Source: Pragia fontium DSM 5563 = ATCC 49100
GTDB lineage: Bacteria; Pseudomonadota; Gammaproteobacteria; Enterobacterales; Enterobacteriaceae
NCBI RefSeq assembly: GCF_900112475.1
Contig: NZ_FOLW01000002.1
Location: forward strand, 429,584 to 493,583
Reading direction: 5' to 3'
DNA: 64,000 nt
Below the pieces are notes generated by a model, which had not been told where the DNA came from, searched no databases, and worked only from the letters and a program-made list of their open reading frames with translations. The translations under genes were made by a program, and so were the position numbers. Below are positions 28,985-37,604 of the stretch, one piece after another. Every line of letters begins with the position of its first letter. Within the stretch, counting starts at the first letter, position 1.

Positions 28985-29160
28985 AGAATGGCGCGGGTAG
29001 CCTGTTTTCTACAGCGTTGTCTGACCTGAGCTGCGAACAGTTGGCTGAGTTAATAATTATTCCTCAATCACCGTCATACTATAAGCTTGGTTCGGAGAGG
29101 TTGTCAGCAAGAACTAAACGCTTATTACCGGTGTGCGCTGAATATGAGCAGTCAAAATAG
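28985..29160 (+). pseudogene. Possible frameshifted C-terminal part of the preceding membrane protein
   Basis: In the frame shifted relative to the 132-residue gene, an open stretch encodes about 58 residues of ordinary protein composition (SLFSTALSDLSCEQLAEL, then SERLSARTKRLLPVCAEYEQSK) up to a TAG at 29158. It overlaps the upstream gene's end without its own ribosome-binding site or a credible start. The simplest reading is a single-base slip near 28,970-28,985, real or from sequencing, that split one gene. It could also be a chance ORF. Confidence 0.35.
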
Positions 29161-29507
29161 CAAATCAGAAACAAAAAAATAAAGCAGAGGGGGATTTTCT
29201 CTCTGCCTTTAGAAAATTCTAAAAATCATAGGATGCTTGAGTTAACTATTTGTCATTATGAGCTGAATAATATCGATGATATCTGGATAAGTCCTCTAAT
29301 TTTTCTTATATAATTTCAAAAGTATAATAATATAATCAACTAAGTGTTTTTGTTATTTAATTGAGATGTAAAAACATAAGTTTCAGTAATTTAAAGAGAC
29401 TATCAAAGGTGTGTGCTTGTTGTTGCGATATAATTATTAATGGATTATAGAGTGTTAGCTCTATTTGCCGATATATAAAATATTCTCAATTAATAAGGAA
29501 AGAGATC
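29161..29507. other. AT-rich leader region of the microcin-like peptide gene
   Basis: About 350 AT-rich bases. The left end has a short imperfect hairpin (GCAGAG at 29184, CTCTGC at 29201) after the preceding genes. A TATAAT (29429-29434) is a likely -10 for the peptide gene, and a small hairpin (ATAGAG/CTCTAT, 29447-29464) lies in its 5' leader. No immunity or export gene was found here. Confidence 0.5.
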
Positions 29508-29735
29508 ATGCGTGAATTAAATACTCAAGAAACCAAAATGGTTTCAGGTTCCGGCGTTTCTTCTGATTTTGGTAATGCCCTTAACGGTGCAAATAGCACG
29601 AATACGGCTGCTGGCGATGTTACAGGCAGTTTTGATGATTTTCTGAAGGCGATTAGCGAAGCTTTCAATAAAATCAGCAGTATTTTAAATTATTATACTA
29701 ATTTATTTCCACTGCCGGGCTCCAGCAAAAAGTAA
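29508..29735 (+). CDS. Double-glycine-type leader peptide, candidate class II microcin precursor
   Basis: The 75-residue ORF has a strong ribosome-binding site (AAGGAAAGAG). Its first 16 residues, MRELNTQETKMVSGSG, match the leader plan of class II microcins such as microcin V (MRTLTLNELDSVSGG) and microcin E492 (MREISQKDLNLAFGAG): basic start, hydrophobic positions and a small-residue pair at the cleavage site. Cleavage after SGSG would give a 59-residue peptide rich in Ser, Asn, Gly and Ala, without cysteine, with an amphipathic middle (FDDFLKAISEAFNKISSILNYY) and a basic end (PGSSKK). No C39-peptidase ABC transporter, HlyD-like protein or obvious immunity gene lies within the window. An alternative is a secreted signalling or small regulatory peptide. 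Confidence 0.6.
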   Translation: MRELNTQETKMVSGSGVSSDFGNALNGANSTNTAAGDVTGSFDDFLKAISEAFNKISSILNYYTNLFPLPGSSKK

Positions 29736-29764
29736 TGATGAGTTCGATTAATTAATTATTGTTT

Positions 29765-29793
29765 ATGGCTTTATTTATTTTTAATAAAGCCAT
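29765..29793 (+). terminator. Hairpin after the microcin-like peptide gene
   Basis: Perfect 11-base arms ATGGCTTTATT and AATAAAGCCAT with a 7-base T-rich loop, 30 bases after the stop. No U-run follows. Confidence 0.55.
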
Positions 29794-29832
29794 TGTGAAT
29801 GTATTTATTATTTGGTTAACTTGATTTAACCT

Positions 29833-29860
29833 CGTCATTCCGGCGGATGCCAGAATGACG
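29833..29860. repeat. REP-like intergenic palindrome, copy 2
   Basis: CGTCATTC and GAATGACG outer arms enclose GGC/GCC inner arms around GGAT. It lies between the convergent peptide gene and M20 hydrolase gene, and is related in its CGTCAT ends to the elements at 10473 and 43361. Confidence 0.65.
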
Positions 29861-29897
29861 TAGAGTAATATAACTTATTTATTCAGTTTGTCAGGTA

Positions 29898-31139
29898 TCA
29901 GGCGTCAGCCAGTTCCCCCATCGCCTGCTGTAAAATTTCAGCCGCCAGAATAACATCATCAAATTCGCTATATTCATCCGGATGGTGACTGACACCGTCT
30001 CGGGATGGGATAAACAGCATACCGGCAGGGAAGTCTTGTGCCATATACATGGTATCGTGGCCTGCACCGCTCATCATGGTAGTAAATGGAACGCCTTTTT
30101 CCTGACAGATACGTTCCAGACGATGAACGATATCATCTTTCATCAATACCGGCATATCGTTAGCCAGTTCACTCACGTTAATAACCACATCTTGTGCCGC
30201 TTTAGCATGTTCAACGGAAGCCTGGAACTTGGCAACTACGCGGTTTACGCTGGCTTTGTCTACGCCACGAATATCAACGTAGAAGGTCACATCACCGGGG
30301 ATAACGTTGATAGCGTTAGGTGAAACGTCTAAGCGACCGACGGTACCCACCGTACCATAAGCAGACTCATAGCCAGCTGCCGCGTTGATATCGGTAATAA
30401 TAGCTGCGCTGGCGACTAAGGCATCGTGACGTTGGCACATAGGCGTTGCGCCTGAATGGTCAGCATGGCCGTGTACTTCGACGCGATAGCGGCATGGAGC
30501 GGCGATACCGTTGACGACACCGATACGTTTATGCTGATGTTCCAGCACTTTGCCTTGCTCGATATGGGTTTCAATAAAGCCATCAAAGTAGTGAGTTGGC
30601 AGGCGACATTCATCCAGCTTTTGGCTTTGATAACCACAGTTATCCAAGACCTGGAAAATATTGTTACCTTCACTATCGGTATTTTTGGCCCACTTATCAA
30701 AGTCGGCTTGTCCTGCCATCACCTTACTGGCCATACAGGCGAAGCCGAAACGGCTGGACTCTTCAGCGCGGAAGATGACCAGCTCAAGAGAACGCTTTAA
30801 CTGCTGCGGTTTAAACTGAGAAATGGCATATAAGCCGGCAATCACGCCGATCACACCATCGTAAGCACCACCTTGAGGAACGGAGTCAATATGGGAACCG
30901 GTACCAATGGCAGGGAGTTCAGGATTTTTCCCCGGCAGGCGAGCAAAAATATTGCCCATCATATCCTGACGTACCTGTAGACCCATTTCTTTCATCTTTT
31001 CGATCATCAACTGATGCGCTAGCTCATCTTCTTTGGAGTAAGCTAAGCGGGTGATACCCGGCGTGGCGTCATTGACGCTAAAGGCGGTAATTTGTTCGAA
31101 AAGGTTGAGTGCCGATTGCTTGGTTAGTGCTTGAACCAT
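29898..31139 (-). CDS. M20 family Zn hydrolase, N-carbamoyl-amino-acid hydrolase/allantoate amidohydrolase type
   Basis: The 413-residue protein is of the hydantoinase/carbamoylase group of M20 amidohydrolases. Metal ligands are visible as His83 and Asp85 in GSHIDSVPQGG, Asp94 in YDG, Glu126-Glu127 in RAEESSRFG, and the conserved HIEQG after residue 190. The small domain contains GHADHSGATPM, and a late His is in GVSHHPDEY. Relatives hydrolyse N-carbamoyl or ureido amino acids, allantoate or N-acyl amides, so the exact substrate is open. GAGGAAAA precedes the ATG. A perfect FNR box lies 194-207 bases upstream, suggesting oxygen control. The neighbouring pot operon runs in the same direction but is separated by its own terminator. 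Confidence 0.85.
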   Translation of the reverse strand: MVQALTKQSALNLFEQITAFSVNDATPGITRLAYSKEDELAHQLMIEKMKEMGLQVRQDMMGNIFARLPGKNPELPAIGTGSHIDSVPQGGAYDGVIGVIAGLYAISQFKPQQLKRSLELVIFRAEESSRFGFACMASKVMAGQADFDKWAKNTDSEGNNIFQVLDNCGYQSQKLDECRLPTHYFDGFIETHIEQGKVLEHQHKRIGVVNGIAAPCRYRVEVHGHADHSGATPMCQRHDALVASAAIITDINAAAGYESAYGTVGTVGRLDVSPNAINVIPGDVTFYVDIRGVDKASVNRVVAKFQASVEHAKAAQDVVINVSELANDMPVLMKDDIVHRLERICQEKGVPFTTMMSGAGHDTMYMAQDFPAGMLFIPSRDGVSHHPDEYSEFDDVILAAEILQQAMGELADA

Positions 31140-31332
31140 TTCAGTTTTCCTCTTGTCATCCCATTATCAACAGGATATTTGGTAGTGCGATAAGGTGCCG
31201 GTTACTCTTTATATCAGGAAAGGGAACCGTAAATAAACCAACGCATAAGAAACAATCTTATCAATGCGAGCAACTATACTTAGTCATCATATCAGGGCAG
31301 GTAAGAGACTTCAGTCTAATTTAAGCGGTGGT

Positions 31333-31346
31333 TTGATATACATCAA
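31333..31346. promoter_or_regulatory. FNR box upstream of the M20 hydrolase
   Basis: TTGATATACATCAA matches TTGAT-N4-ATCAA perfectly. A candidate -10 on the minus strand (TATGAT, 31291-31286) would put the box centre near -60, a class I activating position. Confidence 0.8.
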
Positions 31347-31616
31347 CAGGGAGCCATTTCTGTTATATGGGAATGTTAAAGACCGTGCTCTTGTGTAATG
31401 TAAAATGTGAGGGGGATTTTTGGCCCTTTTTATTGAGCGCTGGAATTCAGCCGACAACTGAGTGAGGGAGCACGTCCAGCATGAAGGCCGGTGCGTTAAC
31501 CCGAACGCCTTCTGCTCGGCCACGTATACTGATGTTGATTTATTCTTTGTACTGATAGTGGACGAAACTTTCGCAGTCATTAAGCTTAACCGACAAGCAT
31601 CTCGTTATCGTGTGAG

Positions 31617-31657
31617 AAAAAAATACCGAGAAAAACCACGTTGGTTGTTCCCGGTAT
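31617..31657 (-). terminator. Terminator of the potABCD operon
   Basis: On the minus strand, arms ATACCGGGAACAACC and GGTTTTTCTCGGTAT form a long, slightly imperfect stem followed by a run of seven T, 29 bases beyond the potD stop. Confidence 0.85.
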
Positions 31658-31685
31658 CTTTGTCATAAAGCGTTGGTATAAGGTA

Positions 31686-32726
31686 TTAACCGCCGGCTTT
31701 CAGGTTCTGGAAGAGCGTCTCATAGAGTAGACCTGCTTCACCCACGGAACCTTGCCATTGGCCTTGCTCCAGAGTTTCGGCATCTGGATAAAGCGATTTA
31801 TCTTCCGTCAATGATTTTGGCAGCAGTTTTCTGGCCTCAATATTTGGCGTCGGATAGCCAATTTCGTTCGCGATTTTCGCCGCCACTTCCGGGCGTAGTA
31901 GATAATCAATCAGCTTCAGCGCGCCTTCGACGTTTTTAGCATTGGAGGGAATGGCCATGCTATCCATCCAGAATACCGCCCCTTCTTTAGGCCAAATATA
32001 TTGCAGATGAACACCTTCCTGACGGGCCATATATGAAGAACCGTTCCAGAGCATGCCGATATCAATATCGCCTTCAATGTAAGGATTCGCGGGAGCATCA
32101 GAGTTAAACACCACCACATTCGGCATCAGCTTACGCAGTTCTTCATAAGCTTGCTGAATTTGCTTGGGATCGGTGGTATTAATCGAGTAACCCAGCTTGG
32201 CCAAAGCGATAGGGAAAACTTCCCGCGCATCATCAAGAATTAAGATACGATCGCGAAAGCGCTGATCCCAAAGATCTGCCCAACTGTTGACGGTTTTCGG
32301 GTCAATCACATCGGTATTTACCGCGATTCCCGTGGCACCCCAAGTATAGGGGATAGACCATTCATTGGTTGGATCAAAGGGTTTAGATTGCAATGCCGGG
32401 TCAATATTTTTAAAGTTTTTCAGCTTGCTGGTATCAATCTTTTGAATCATACCTTCATCACGCATCCGCGCCACGAAGTAGGCTGAAGGTACCACCAGAT
32501 CGTAAGCCCCATCTTTGTAGGTTTTCAGCTTGGTGTACATGGTATCAATCGACTCAAAGGAAGAGTTGATAACCTTAATACCGGTCTCTTTGGTGAAATC
32601 ATCCATTAATCCCGGTGGAACATATTCAGACCAGTTATAAAAATAGACCACTTTATCATCGGCCTGAGCTACGGCGCTGGAAAGTAGCATTGCTCCTGCA
32701 GCAAGCAGGTGAGACCACTTTTTCAT
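31686..32726 (-). CDS. potD: Spermidine/putrescine ABC transporter substrate-binding protein
   Basis: The 346-residue periplasmic protein starts MKKWSHLLAAGAMLLSSAVAQADD, a signal peptide cleaved near residue 22. It continues with the PotD hallmark YFYNWSEYVPPGL, then KLKTYKDGAYDLVVPSAYFV, and near the end GYPTPNIEARKLLP, all close to E. coli PotD. It binds polyamines, with spermidine preferred in E. coli, and delivers them to PotBC. It is the last gene of the operon, separated from potC by 70 bases that contain a stable hairpin. Confidence 0.95.
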   Translation of the reverse strand: MKKWSHLLAAGAMLLSSAVAQADDKVVYFYNWSEYVPPGLMDDFTKETGIKVINSSFESIDTMYTKLKTYKDGAYDLVVPSAYFVARMRDEGMIQKIDTSKLKNFKNIDPALQSKPFDPTNEWSIPYTWGATGIAVNTDVIDPKTVNSWADLWDQRFRDRILILDDAREVFPIALAKLGYSINTTDPKQIQQAYEELRKLMPNVVVFNSDAPANPYIEGDIDIGMLWNGSSYMARQEGVHLQYIWPKEGAVFWMDSMAIPSNAKNVEGALKLIDYLLRPEVAAKIANEIGYPTPNIEARKLLPKSLTEDKSLYPDAETLEQGQWQGSVGEAGLLYETLFQNLKAGG

Positions 32727-32763
32727 TCAGCGTATCTCCTTAAAAAGAGAACAAGGGGAGATT

Positions 32764-32793
32764 CAACGCCGACACTTCATCATGCCGGCGTTG
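32764..32793 (-). terminator. Intercistronic hairpin between potC and potD
   Basis: Perfect 8-base arms CAACGCCG and CGGCGTTG with a 14-base loop, directly after the potC stop and without a U-run. It probably stabilises or processes the mRNA, allowing potD a higher level than potABC, and does not look like a full terminator. Confidence 0.55.
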
Positions 32794-32796
32794 CAT

Positions 32797-33573
32797 CTAT
32801 TTGGTACTGCGATCGCGCAAAACCAGCTGACTGGCTAAAACCATGACCAGTGATAACATCAGCATAATCGTGGCTAACGCGTTCACTTCCGGCGACATAC
32901 CTACTTTTACCATTGAATAAATTTTCAACGGCAGGATTTCGTAGGATGGCCCGGTGACAAAGGAAGATACCACCACATCATCCATCGACAGCGTAAAGCT
33001 CAGTAACCAACCGGCGACCACGGCAGGCATGGCAATCGGCAGTATGATCTTACGCATAATGGTGAACTCGGTGGCACCGAGATCGCGTGCTGCTTCCAGC
33101 ATTCTGACGTCAAATCCTTTCATACGGGAATAAACGGTAATCACCACGAAAGGCAGACAGAAAGTAATATGTGCCAGCATCAGTGACCAAAATCCTAATG
33201 ACAGCCCCAGCAGCATGTATAACGCCAGCAGGGAGATGGCCATCACGATATCCGGCGACATCATCACCACAAACAGCATACCGCTGACAAAATGTTTGCC
33301 GCGGAACTGATAACGGTATAAGGCTACCGCGGTCAGTGAACCGATTAGGGTGGCAAACGTCGCTGAAAGCGTAGCGATAACGATGGAATGCCCGGCAGCC
33401 TGTAACAGGCTGTCGTTGTTCATCAGGATTTCATACCATTGGGTAGTAAAGCCTTTCCATGTCACGCCATACTTTGCGGAGTTAAAGGAGTTAACGATCA
33501 GAATAACGATCGGAATATATAAAAAGGCATAAACGGCGGTCATAAAGCTGCCACGGAAAAGGCGTCCAATCAT
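32797..33573 (-). CDS. potC: Spermidine/putrescine ABC transporter permease PotC
   Basis: The 258-residue inner-membrane permease starts [22 protein letters not shown]. It has about six membrane segments and the permease EAA loop ([24 protein letters not shown]) that docks onto PotA. It shares ATGA with the end of potB, indicating translational coupling. The sequence follows E. coli PotC throughout. Confidence 0.95.
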   Translation of the reverse strand: MIGRLFRGSFMTAVYAFLYIPIVILIVNSFNSAKYGVTWKGFTTQWYEILMNNDSLLQAAGHSIVIATLSATFATLIGSLTAVALYRYQFRGKHFVSGMLFVVMMSPDIVMAISLLALYMLLGLSLGFWSLMLAHITFCLPFVVITVYSRMKGFDVRMLEAARDLGATEFTIMRKIILPIAMPAVVAGWLLSFTLSMDDVVVSSFVTGPSYEILPLKIYSMVKVGMSPEVNALATIMLMLSLVMVLASQLVLRDRSTK

Positions 33574-34445
33574 TCCAGTTCATCCTTCCGATTAAGTAGC
33601 TTACCCACACGATAGTAGATATACAGCATAAAGCCCATCATGATAGTCAGACTAATACTGGTTGCTGCACCAAATGGCCAATCGCGTAATCTCAGGAACT
33701 GGTTCTTGATGACGTTACCGACTAATAGGTTTTTGGCTCCGCCCAACAGGTCGGAAATATAGAACATGCCCATTGCCGGCAGCAGAACCAGTAAACAACC
33801 CGCGATAATACCCGGCATAGTGAGAGGAATAATCACTCGGGTAAAAGTCTGTAGTTTACGCGCACCTAAGTCACGAGCCGCTTCAAGATAAGTCTTATCC
33901 AGTTTTTCAATGCTGGAATAGAGAGGCAATACCATAAACGGCAGCAGGATGTACACCAGACCAATAATCACCGCCTGTTGCGAATACATGATACGCAGCG
34001 GTTCATCAATCAGGCCAATACCTAACAGAATCTGATTCAGAACGCCTTTAGTACTGATAAAAATCTTCAGACCATAGGTACGAATCAGCGAGTTAGTCCA
34101 AAATGGAATAATCAGCAGGAATAACATAATGGGTTGGATGCGTTTCGGCATATTGGCGATGCAGTAAGCAAACGGGTAGCCAATCACCAAGCAGAAAAAC
34201 GTGGCGATCAGTGCCATATTGAGCGAATGCAACAGCACTTGCGCATACATCGGGTCAAACAGTCGAGTATAGTTATCCAGACTGAATACCAGCGAGATGA
34301 GATTTGCATCGTCCCGGGTCAGGAAGCTGGTTCCAATAATCATCAGGTTGGGTAAGAACACAAACAGAACCAACCAAGATACGATGATGGTGATGGAAAC
34401 CTGCTGAAACAGCTTACGCTGTGATGGTTTATTGTGCGCCTTCAT
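33570..34445 (-). CDS. potB: Spermidine/putrescine ABC transporter permease PotB
   Basis: The ATG at 34445 is chosen (GGGAGG upstream), giving 291 residues. A TTG further upstream (34472) in the same frame lacks support. It has about six membrane segments, the EAA loop [26 protein letters not shown], and strong similarity to E. coli PotB ([18 protein letters not shown] near the start). It overlaps the end of potA by 17 bases and potC by 4. It forms the channel together with PotC. Confidence 0.94.
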   Translation of the reverse strand: MKAHNKPSQRKLFQQVSITIIVSWLVLFVFLPNLMIIGTSFLTRDDANLISLVFSLDNYTRLFDPMYAQVLLHSLNMALIATFFCLVIGYPFAYCIANMPKRIQPIMLFLLIIPFWTNSLIRTYGLKIFISTKGVLNQILLGIGLIDEPLRIMYSQQAVIIGLVYILLPFMVLPLYSSIEKLDKTYLEAARDLGARKLQTFTRVIIPLTMPGIIAGCLLVLLPAMGMFYISDLLGGAKNLLVGNVIKNQFLRLRDWPFGAATSISLTIMMGFMLYIYYRVGKLLNRKDELE

Positions 34446-35544
34446 CTGCCAGTACCACCTCCCAGCGTTCAACCCAGGTCACTGCGACTTTATGGTCCAG
34501 TGAGTGATCGACATCAGGATCGTCTTCGTTGAAGAACTCACTGATCATCACCATCTTGCCGTTTTCCAATTCGACTACCGTGTCTAGCATCATGCCTTTA
34601 TAGTTATGTTCACGGATATAGCCCACCAGGCCATCCACTTTTTCCCCTTCTTTAACGGCCACAACCGCCAGATCTTCAGGGCGCAGTAGAACTTTAACTT
34701 TATCCCCTGGATTAACATCCAGATCGGTCAAAATGCCACATTCGCGGCCTTCAACATTAGCCCATACTCGTTTTTCATCAATACGATTGATAATTTGGGC
34801 GTCGAACACGTTAATTTCGCCGATAAAGCGGGCAACGAACATGTTCTTCGGTTCTTCGTAAATCTCACGCGGTGTGCCATCCTGCTCAATACGCCCATTA
34901 CGCATAACGACAATGCGGTCGGACATGGTCAGGGCTTCTTCCTGATCGTGAGTAACAAAAATAAAGGTGATACCTAATTGACGTTGTAGCGCCTGTAGCT
35001 CACTTTGCATCTGCTTACGCAGTTTGTAGTCCAGCGCAGACAATGATTCATCAAGCAACAGGACTTTCGGTTTATTGACTACCGCACGGGCGATAGCTAC
35101 ACGCTGTTGTTGACCGCCAGAAAGCTGGTGCGGTTTACGCTGGGCGAAGGCATCTAGCTGTACCATCTTCAGCGCTTCCATCACGCGCGGAGTAATTTGA
35201 TCTGCCGGTGTTTTCTGCATACGCAGACCAAAGGCAACGTTCTCAAAAATACTCATATGCGGGAATAGTGCATAACTTTGGAACACCGTATTAACATGAC
35301 GTTGTTCAGCGGGTTGATGCGTGATGTCCTGATTGGTCAGCAAAATTTGGCCTTCATCAACGGTTTCTAAACCGGCGATTAAGCGAAGTACCGTAGTTTT
35401 GCCACAACCAGAAGGGCCGAGAATAGTCAGAAATTCACCATCATTAATGGTTAAATTAAACTGGCTTATGATGTCACGACCGTCGAAACCTTTGCGTATA
35501 TTTTTAAGTTCGACAACCGGTAAAAGAGAGGAGTTATCAGTCAT
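34429..35544 (-). CDS. potA: Spermidine/putrescine ABC transporter ATP-binding protein
   Basis: The 371-residue ATPase has Walker A GPSGCGKT (43-50), the signature LSGGQQQ (141-147), Walker B with DESLSALD (from 165), and a C-terminal regulatory TOBE/OB domain from about 240 ([11 protein letters not shown]). Length and sequence match E. coli PotA. It is the first gene of potABCD, divergent from pepT exactly as in E. coli. No strong ribosome-binding site precedes the ATG. Confidence 0.95.
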   Translation of the reverse strand: MTDNSSLLPVVELKNIRKGFDGRDIISQFNLTINDGEFLTILGPSGCGKTTVLRLIAGLETVDEGQILLTNQDITHQPAEQRHVNTVFQSYALFPHMSIFENVAFGLRMQKTPADQITPRVMEALKMVQLDAFAQRKPHQLSGGQQQRVAIARAVVNKPKVLLLDESLSALDYKLRKQMQSELQALQRQLGITFIFVTHDQEEALTMSDRIVVMRNGRIEQDGTPREIYEEPKNMFVARFIGEINVFDAQIINRIDEKRVWANVEGRECGILTDLDVNPGDKVKVLLRPEDLAVVAVKEGEKVDGLVGYIREHNYKGMMLDTVVELENGKMVMISEFFNEDDPDVDHSLDHKVAVTWVERWEVVLADEGAQ

Positions 35545-35938
35545 TTAATTTAATACTCTATCCCGTAAACTAAGGCAGATAGAACCATCACTGGAAAAGA
35601 CTGCAATGAATAAGTATCAAGGTAACGAAATAAATTTATTTCGTCTGTTTCCACTTATTCAAAACCAGTGACCCCATTCGATTTTTCGAGCGCGGATAAT
35701 AGACCCTGACGGTAATAAATGAAAGCCTATTTAAACATTTTAAGGGTGTTTTTTTACTAATAATATTTTTTATGTATAACAACGAGTTGTTATACAGAAT
35801 CAATTAAGACGGCAGTATTATTTAATATTGGTTAATTTCCTTTAATTATCATGTGAAAACGTGTCTAAAACTGACTTGACGCAATATTTAGAATGGGGGG
35901 ATACGCATAATAAGAAAGTTAATTTTGGGGGTATAAAA
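35545..35938. other. Divergent regulatory region between potA and pepT
   Basis: About 390 AT-rich bases containing the promoters of both operons and the 24-base palindrome at 35773-35796. A longer in-frame pepT ORF begins at 35861, but its extra residues lack family similarity. Confidence 0.65.
35773..35796. promoter_or_regulatory. Near-perfect 24-bp palindrome, candidate operator
   Basis: Arms TGTATAACAAC and GTTGTTATACA are exact reverse complements around a central GA. Eleven-base arms with almost no spacer are typical of an operator for a dimeric repressor (GntR- or TetR-like). It lies about 140 bases upstream of pepT and 230 upstream of potA. Confidence 0.6.
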
Positions 35939-37180
35939 ATGGATAGATTATTGGATCGCTTTTTTCATTATGTTTCTTTTGACACACAATCAAGACCGAA
36001 TGCTCGTCAGACGCCAAGCACCGAAGGGCAAATGGTATTGGCTAAAGCATTACAGAGTGAACTTATTGAGATAGGAATGACAGACATTGTTTTAAGCGAC
36101 AATGGGTGTTTAATGGCAACATTACCGTCAAATGTGGGCTGGCGTACACCGGTTATCGGATTTTTGGCCCATATGGACACCTCTCCGGAAGTTATTGGTA
36201 AAGGTGTCAAACCTCAAATTGTTGATAATTATCGTGGTGGTGATATTGCATTAGGCATCGGTGATGAAGTTCTTTCTCCGGTGATGTTTCCGGTATTGCA
36301 TCAACTCAATGGACAAACGTTGATTACTACCGATGGTAAAACGCTATTAGGTGCTGATGATAAAGCCGGCATTGCTGAAATTCTGACGGCCATGGTGCGT
36401 CTTAAAGCCAGTGATATCCCGCACGGCGATATTAGAATCGCTTTTACCCCAGATGAAGAGGTGGGTAAGGGCATGAAGTATTTCGATATTCATCAGTTTG
36501 GTGCCAAGTGGGCCTATACCGTTGATGGCGGTGGTGTGGGTGAACTGGAATGTGAAAACTTTAATGCCGCTCAGGCGACGATAAAAATTGTCGGTAATGG
36601 CGGACATATTGGCCGAGCAAAAGGCGTGATGGTTAGCGCATTAGGGCTAGCGGCTCGTTTTCAACAGGCATTACCGGCGGCGGAATCACCGGAATATACG
36701 GAAGGCTATGAAGGGTTCTATCATTTAAGTGCCGTACGCGGCAGTGTGGACTACGCTGAAATGAACTATCTTATTCGTGATTTTGAGCGTGATGGTTTTG
36801 AAAAGCGCAAAAAGATGATATTCGATGTGGCTAAACAGGTGGGAGAAGGATTACACCGCGACTGTCATATTGAAGTCACCATTAAAGACAGCTACTACAA
36901 TATGCGCGATGACGTTGCCCGCCACCCACACGTGGTTGATATTGCCCGTCAGGCTATGTTGGATAATGGTATTGAACCACAAGTGGTGCCCATTCGTGGT
37001 GGTACCGACGGAGCCATCCTGTCACATATGGGTTTACCGTGCCCGAATATCTTTACCGGGGGTTATAATCCGCACAGTAAGCATGAGTTCGTTACCGTTG
37101 AAGGGATGGAAAAGGCGGTTTCAGTGATTATGCGGATTGCCGAAATTACGGCGGAAAGGGCCAAAGAAGGCAGTCTGTAA
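35939..37180 (+). CDS. pepT: Peptidase T (tripeptide aminopeptidase)
   Basis: Translation from ATG 35939 (GGGGG 5-9 bases upstream) gives 413 residues that align with E. coli PepT from its first residue. The two-zinc site is complete: His78, Asp80 (AHMDTS), Asp140 (GADDKAG), Glu173-Glu174 (PDEEVG), Asp196 (TVDGGG) and a C-terminal His in PHSKHEF. It removes N-terminal residues from tripeptides in the cytoplasm. His223 of the lid domain is kept, but its usual context HPGTAKG has become HIGRAKG. A strong terminator follows. PepT is induced anaerobically in Salmonella. I saw no perfect FNR box here. Confidence 0.95.
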   Translation: MDRLLDRFFHYVSFDTQSRPNARQTPSTEGQMVLAKALQSELIEIGMTDIVLSDNGCLMATLPSNVGWRTPVIGFLAHMDTSPEVIGKGVKPQIVDNYRGGDIALGIGDEVLSPVMFPVLHQLNGQTLITTDGKTLLGADDKAGIAEILTAMVRLKASDIPHGDIRIAFTPDEEVGKGMKYFDIHQFGAKWAYTVDGGGVGELECENFNAAQATIKIVGNGGHIGRAKGVMVSALGLAARFQQALPAAESPEYTEGYEGFYHLSAVRGSVDYAEMNYLIRDFERDGFEKRKKMIFDVAKQVGEGLHRDCHIEVTIKDSYYNMRDDVARHPHVVDIARQAMLDNGIEPQVVPIRGGTDGAILSHMGLPCPNIFTGGYNPHSKHEFVTVEGMEKAVSVIMRIAEITAERAKEGSL

Positions 37181-37195
37181 TCGCTATTTCCCAAT

Positions 37196-37245
37196 AAGCT
37201 GTATAAATGAGACGTTGTCACTTTTTATACAGCTTGTTTTTGTTT
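37196..37245 (+). terminator. Rho-independent terminator of pepT
   Basis: Perfect 12-base arms AAGCTGTATAAA and TTTATACAGCTT (37196-37207 and 37224-37235), followed by GTTTTTGTTT. Confidence 0.85.
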
Positions 37246-37604
37246 GTTTTGTGACCAGTCTCAACTGCGAAACTGTGATGAATTTCAGAGTTTTAAAAGT
37301 AATTTTTTTCACATCGAGTAATCCTGCTTTTTTTCACCGGGTAAAAATTATTGATAGCGAATTTTTATATGGTGCCATTTCATTTTTTTTAATTTCATAA
37401 GAATTTTGCGTTGAATTTGTTTTTTTATTTGGTTAATTACTCCGGTTTTGTTTCTGAAGTCCTTGTTGAAATTTTGTGACTATACTTCGTTGGCATAAAT
37501 GTTAATGAAATGTTTTTTCATATTAGTAATGGGGGTAAACCCAGATGCTAGTTGATTTGCCAACAAAATCAGCAAACAACATCCTATGACTGTGGGAGTG
37601 AATA
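37246..37604. other. dppA upstream region
   Basis: About 360 AT-rich bases with the dppA promoter and a long leader. The last 60 bases hold a hairpin with a CA-rich loop (37551-37580). No gene is evident. Confidence 0.55.
37551..37580 (+). promoter_or_regulatory. dppA leader hairpin with CA-rich loop, candidate GcvB target
   Basis: Arms GTTG-A-TTTGC (37551-37560) and GCAAACAAC (37572-37580) pair with one bulged A, exposing the loop CAACAAAATCA. GcvB sRNA represses dppA in enterobacteria through a G/U-rich seed that pairs with CA-rich leader sequence. The sequence fits, but the pairing is inferred. Confidence 0.45.

Larger units (their letters stand above)
31140..31685. other. Intergenic region between the M20 hydrolase and potD
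   Basis: About 546 bases. It contains the FNR box (31333-31346) with a TATGAT-type -10 on the minus strand (31286-31291) for the M20 gene, and the terminator of the pot operon (31617-31657). The part from about 31,370 to 31,600 is G/C-richer than its surroundings and reads like coding remnants on the minus strand, but no intact gene or recognised family is present. Confidence 0.55.

Noticed and set aside
28988-29029. Short ORF after the 132-residue membrane protein in its own frame
   Set aside because: Only 13 codons, and the more protein-like continuation is in another frame.
31311-31580. 89-codon minus-strand ORF between the M20 hydrolase and potD
   Set aside because: No ribosome-binding site, its C-terminal part overlaps the FNR box and promoter of the M20 gene, and the composition is irregular. 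Kept only as a possible remnant.
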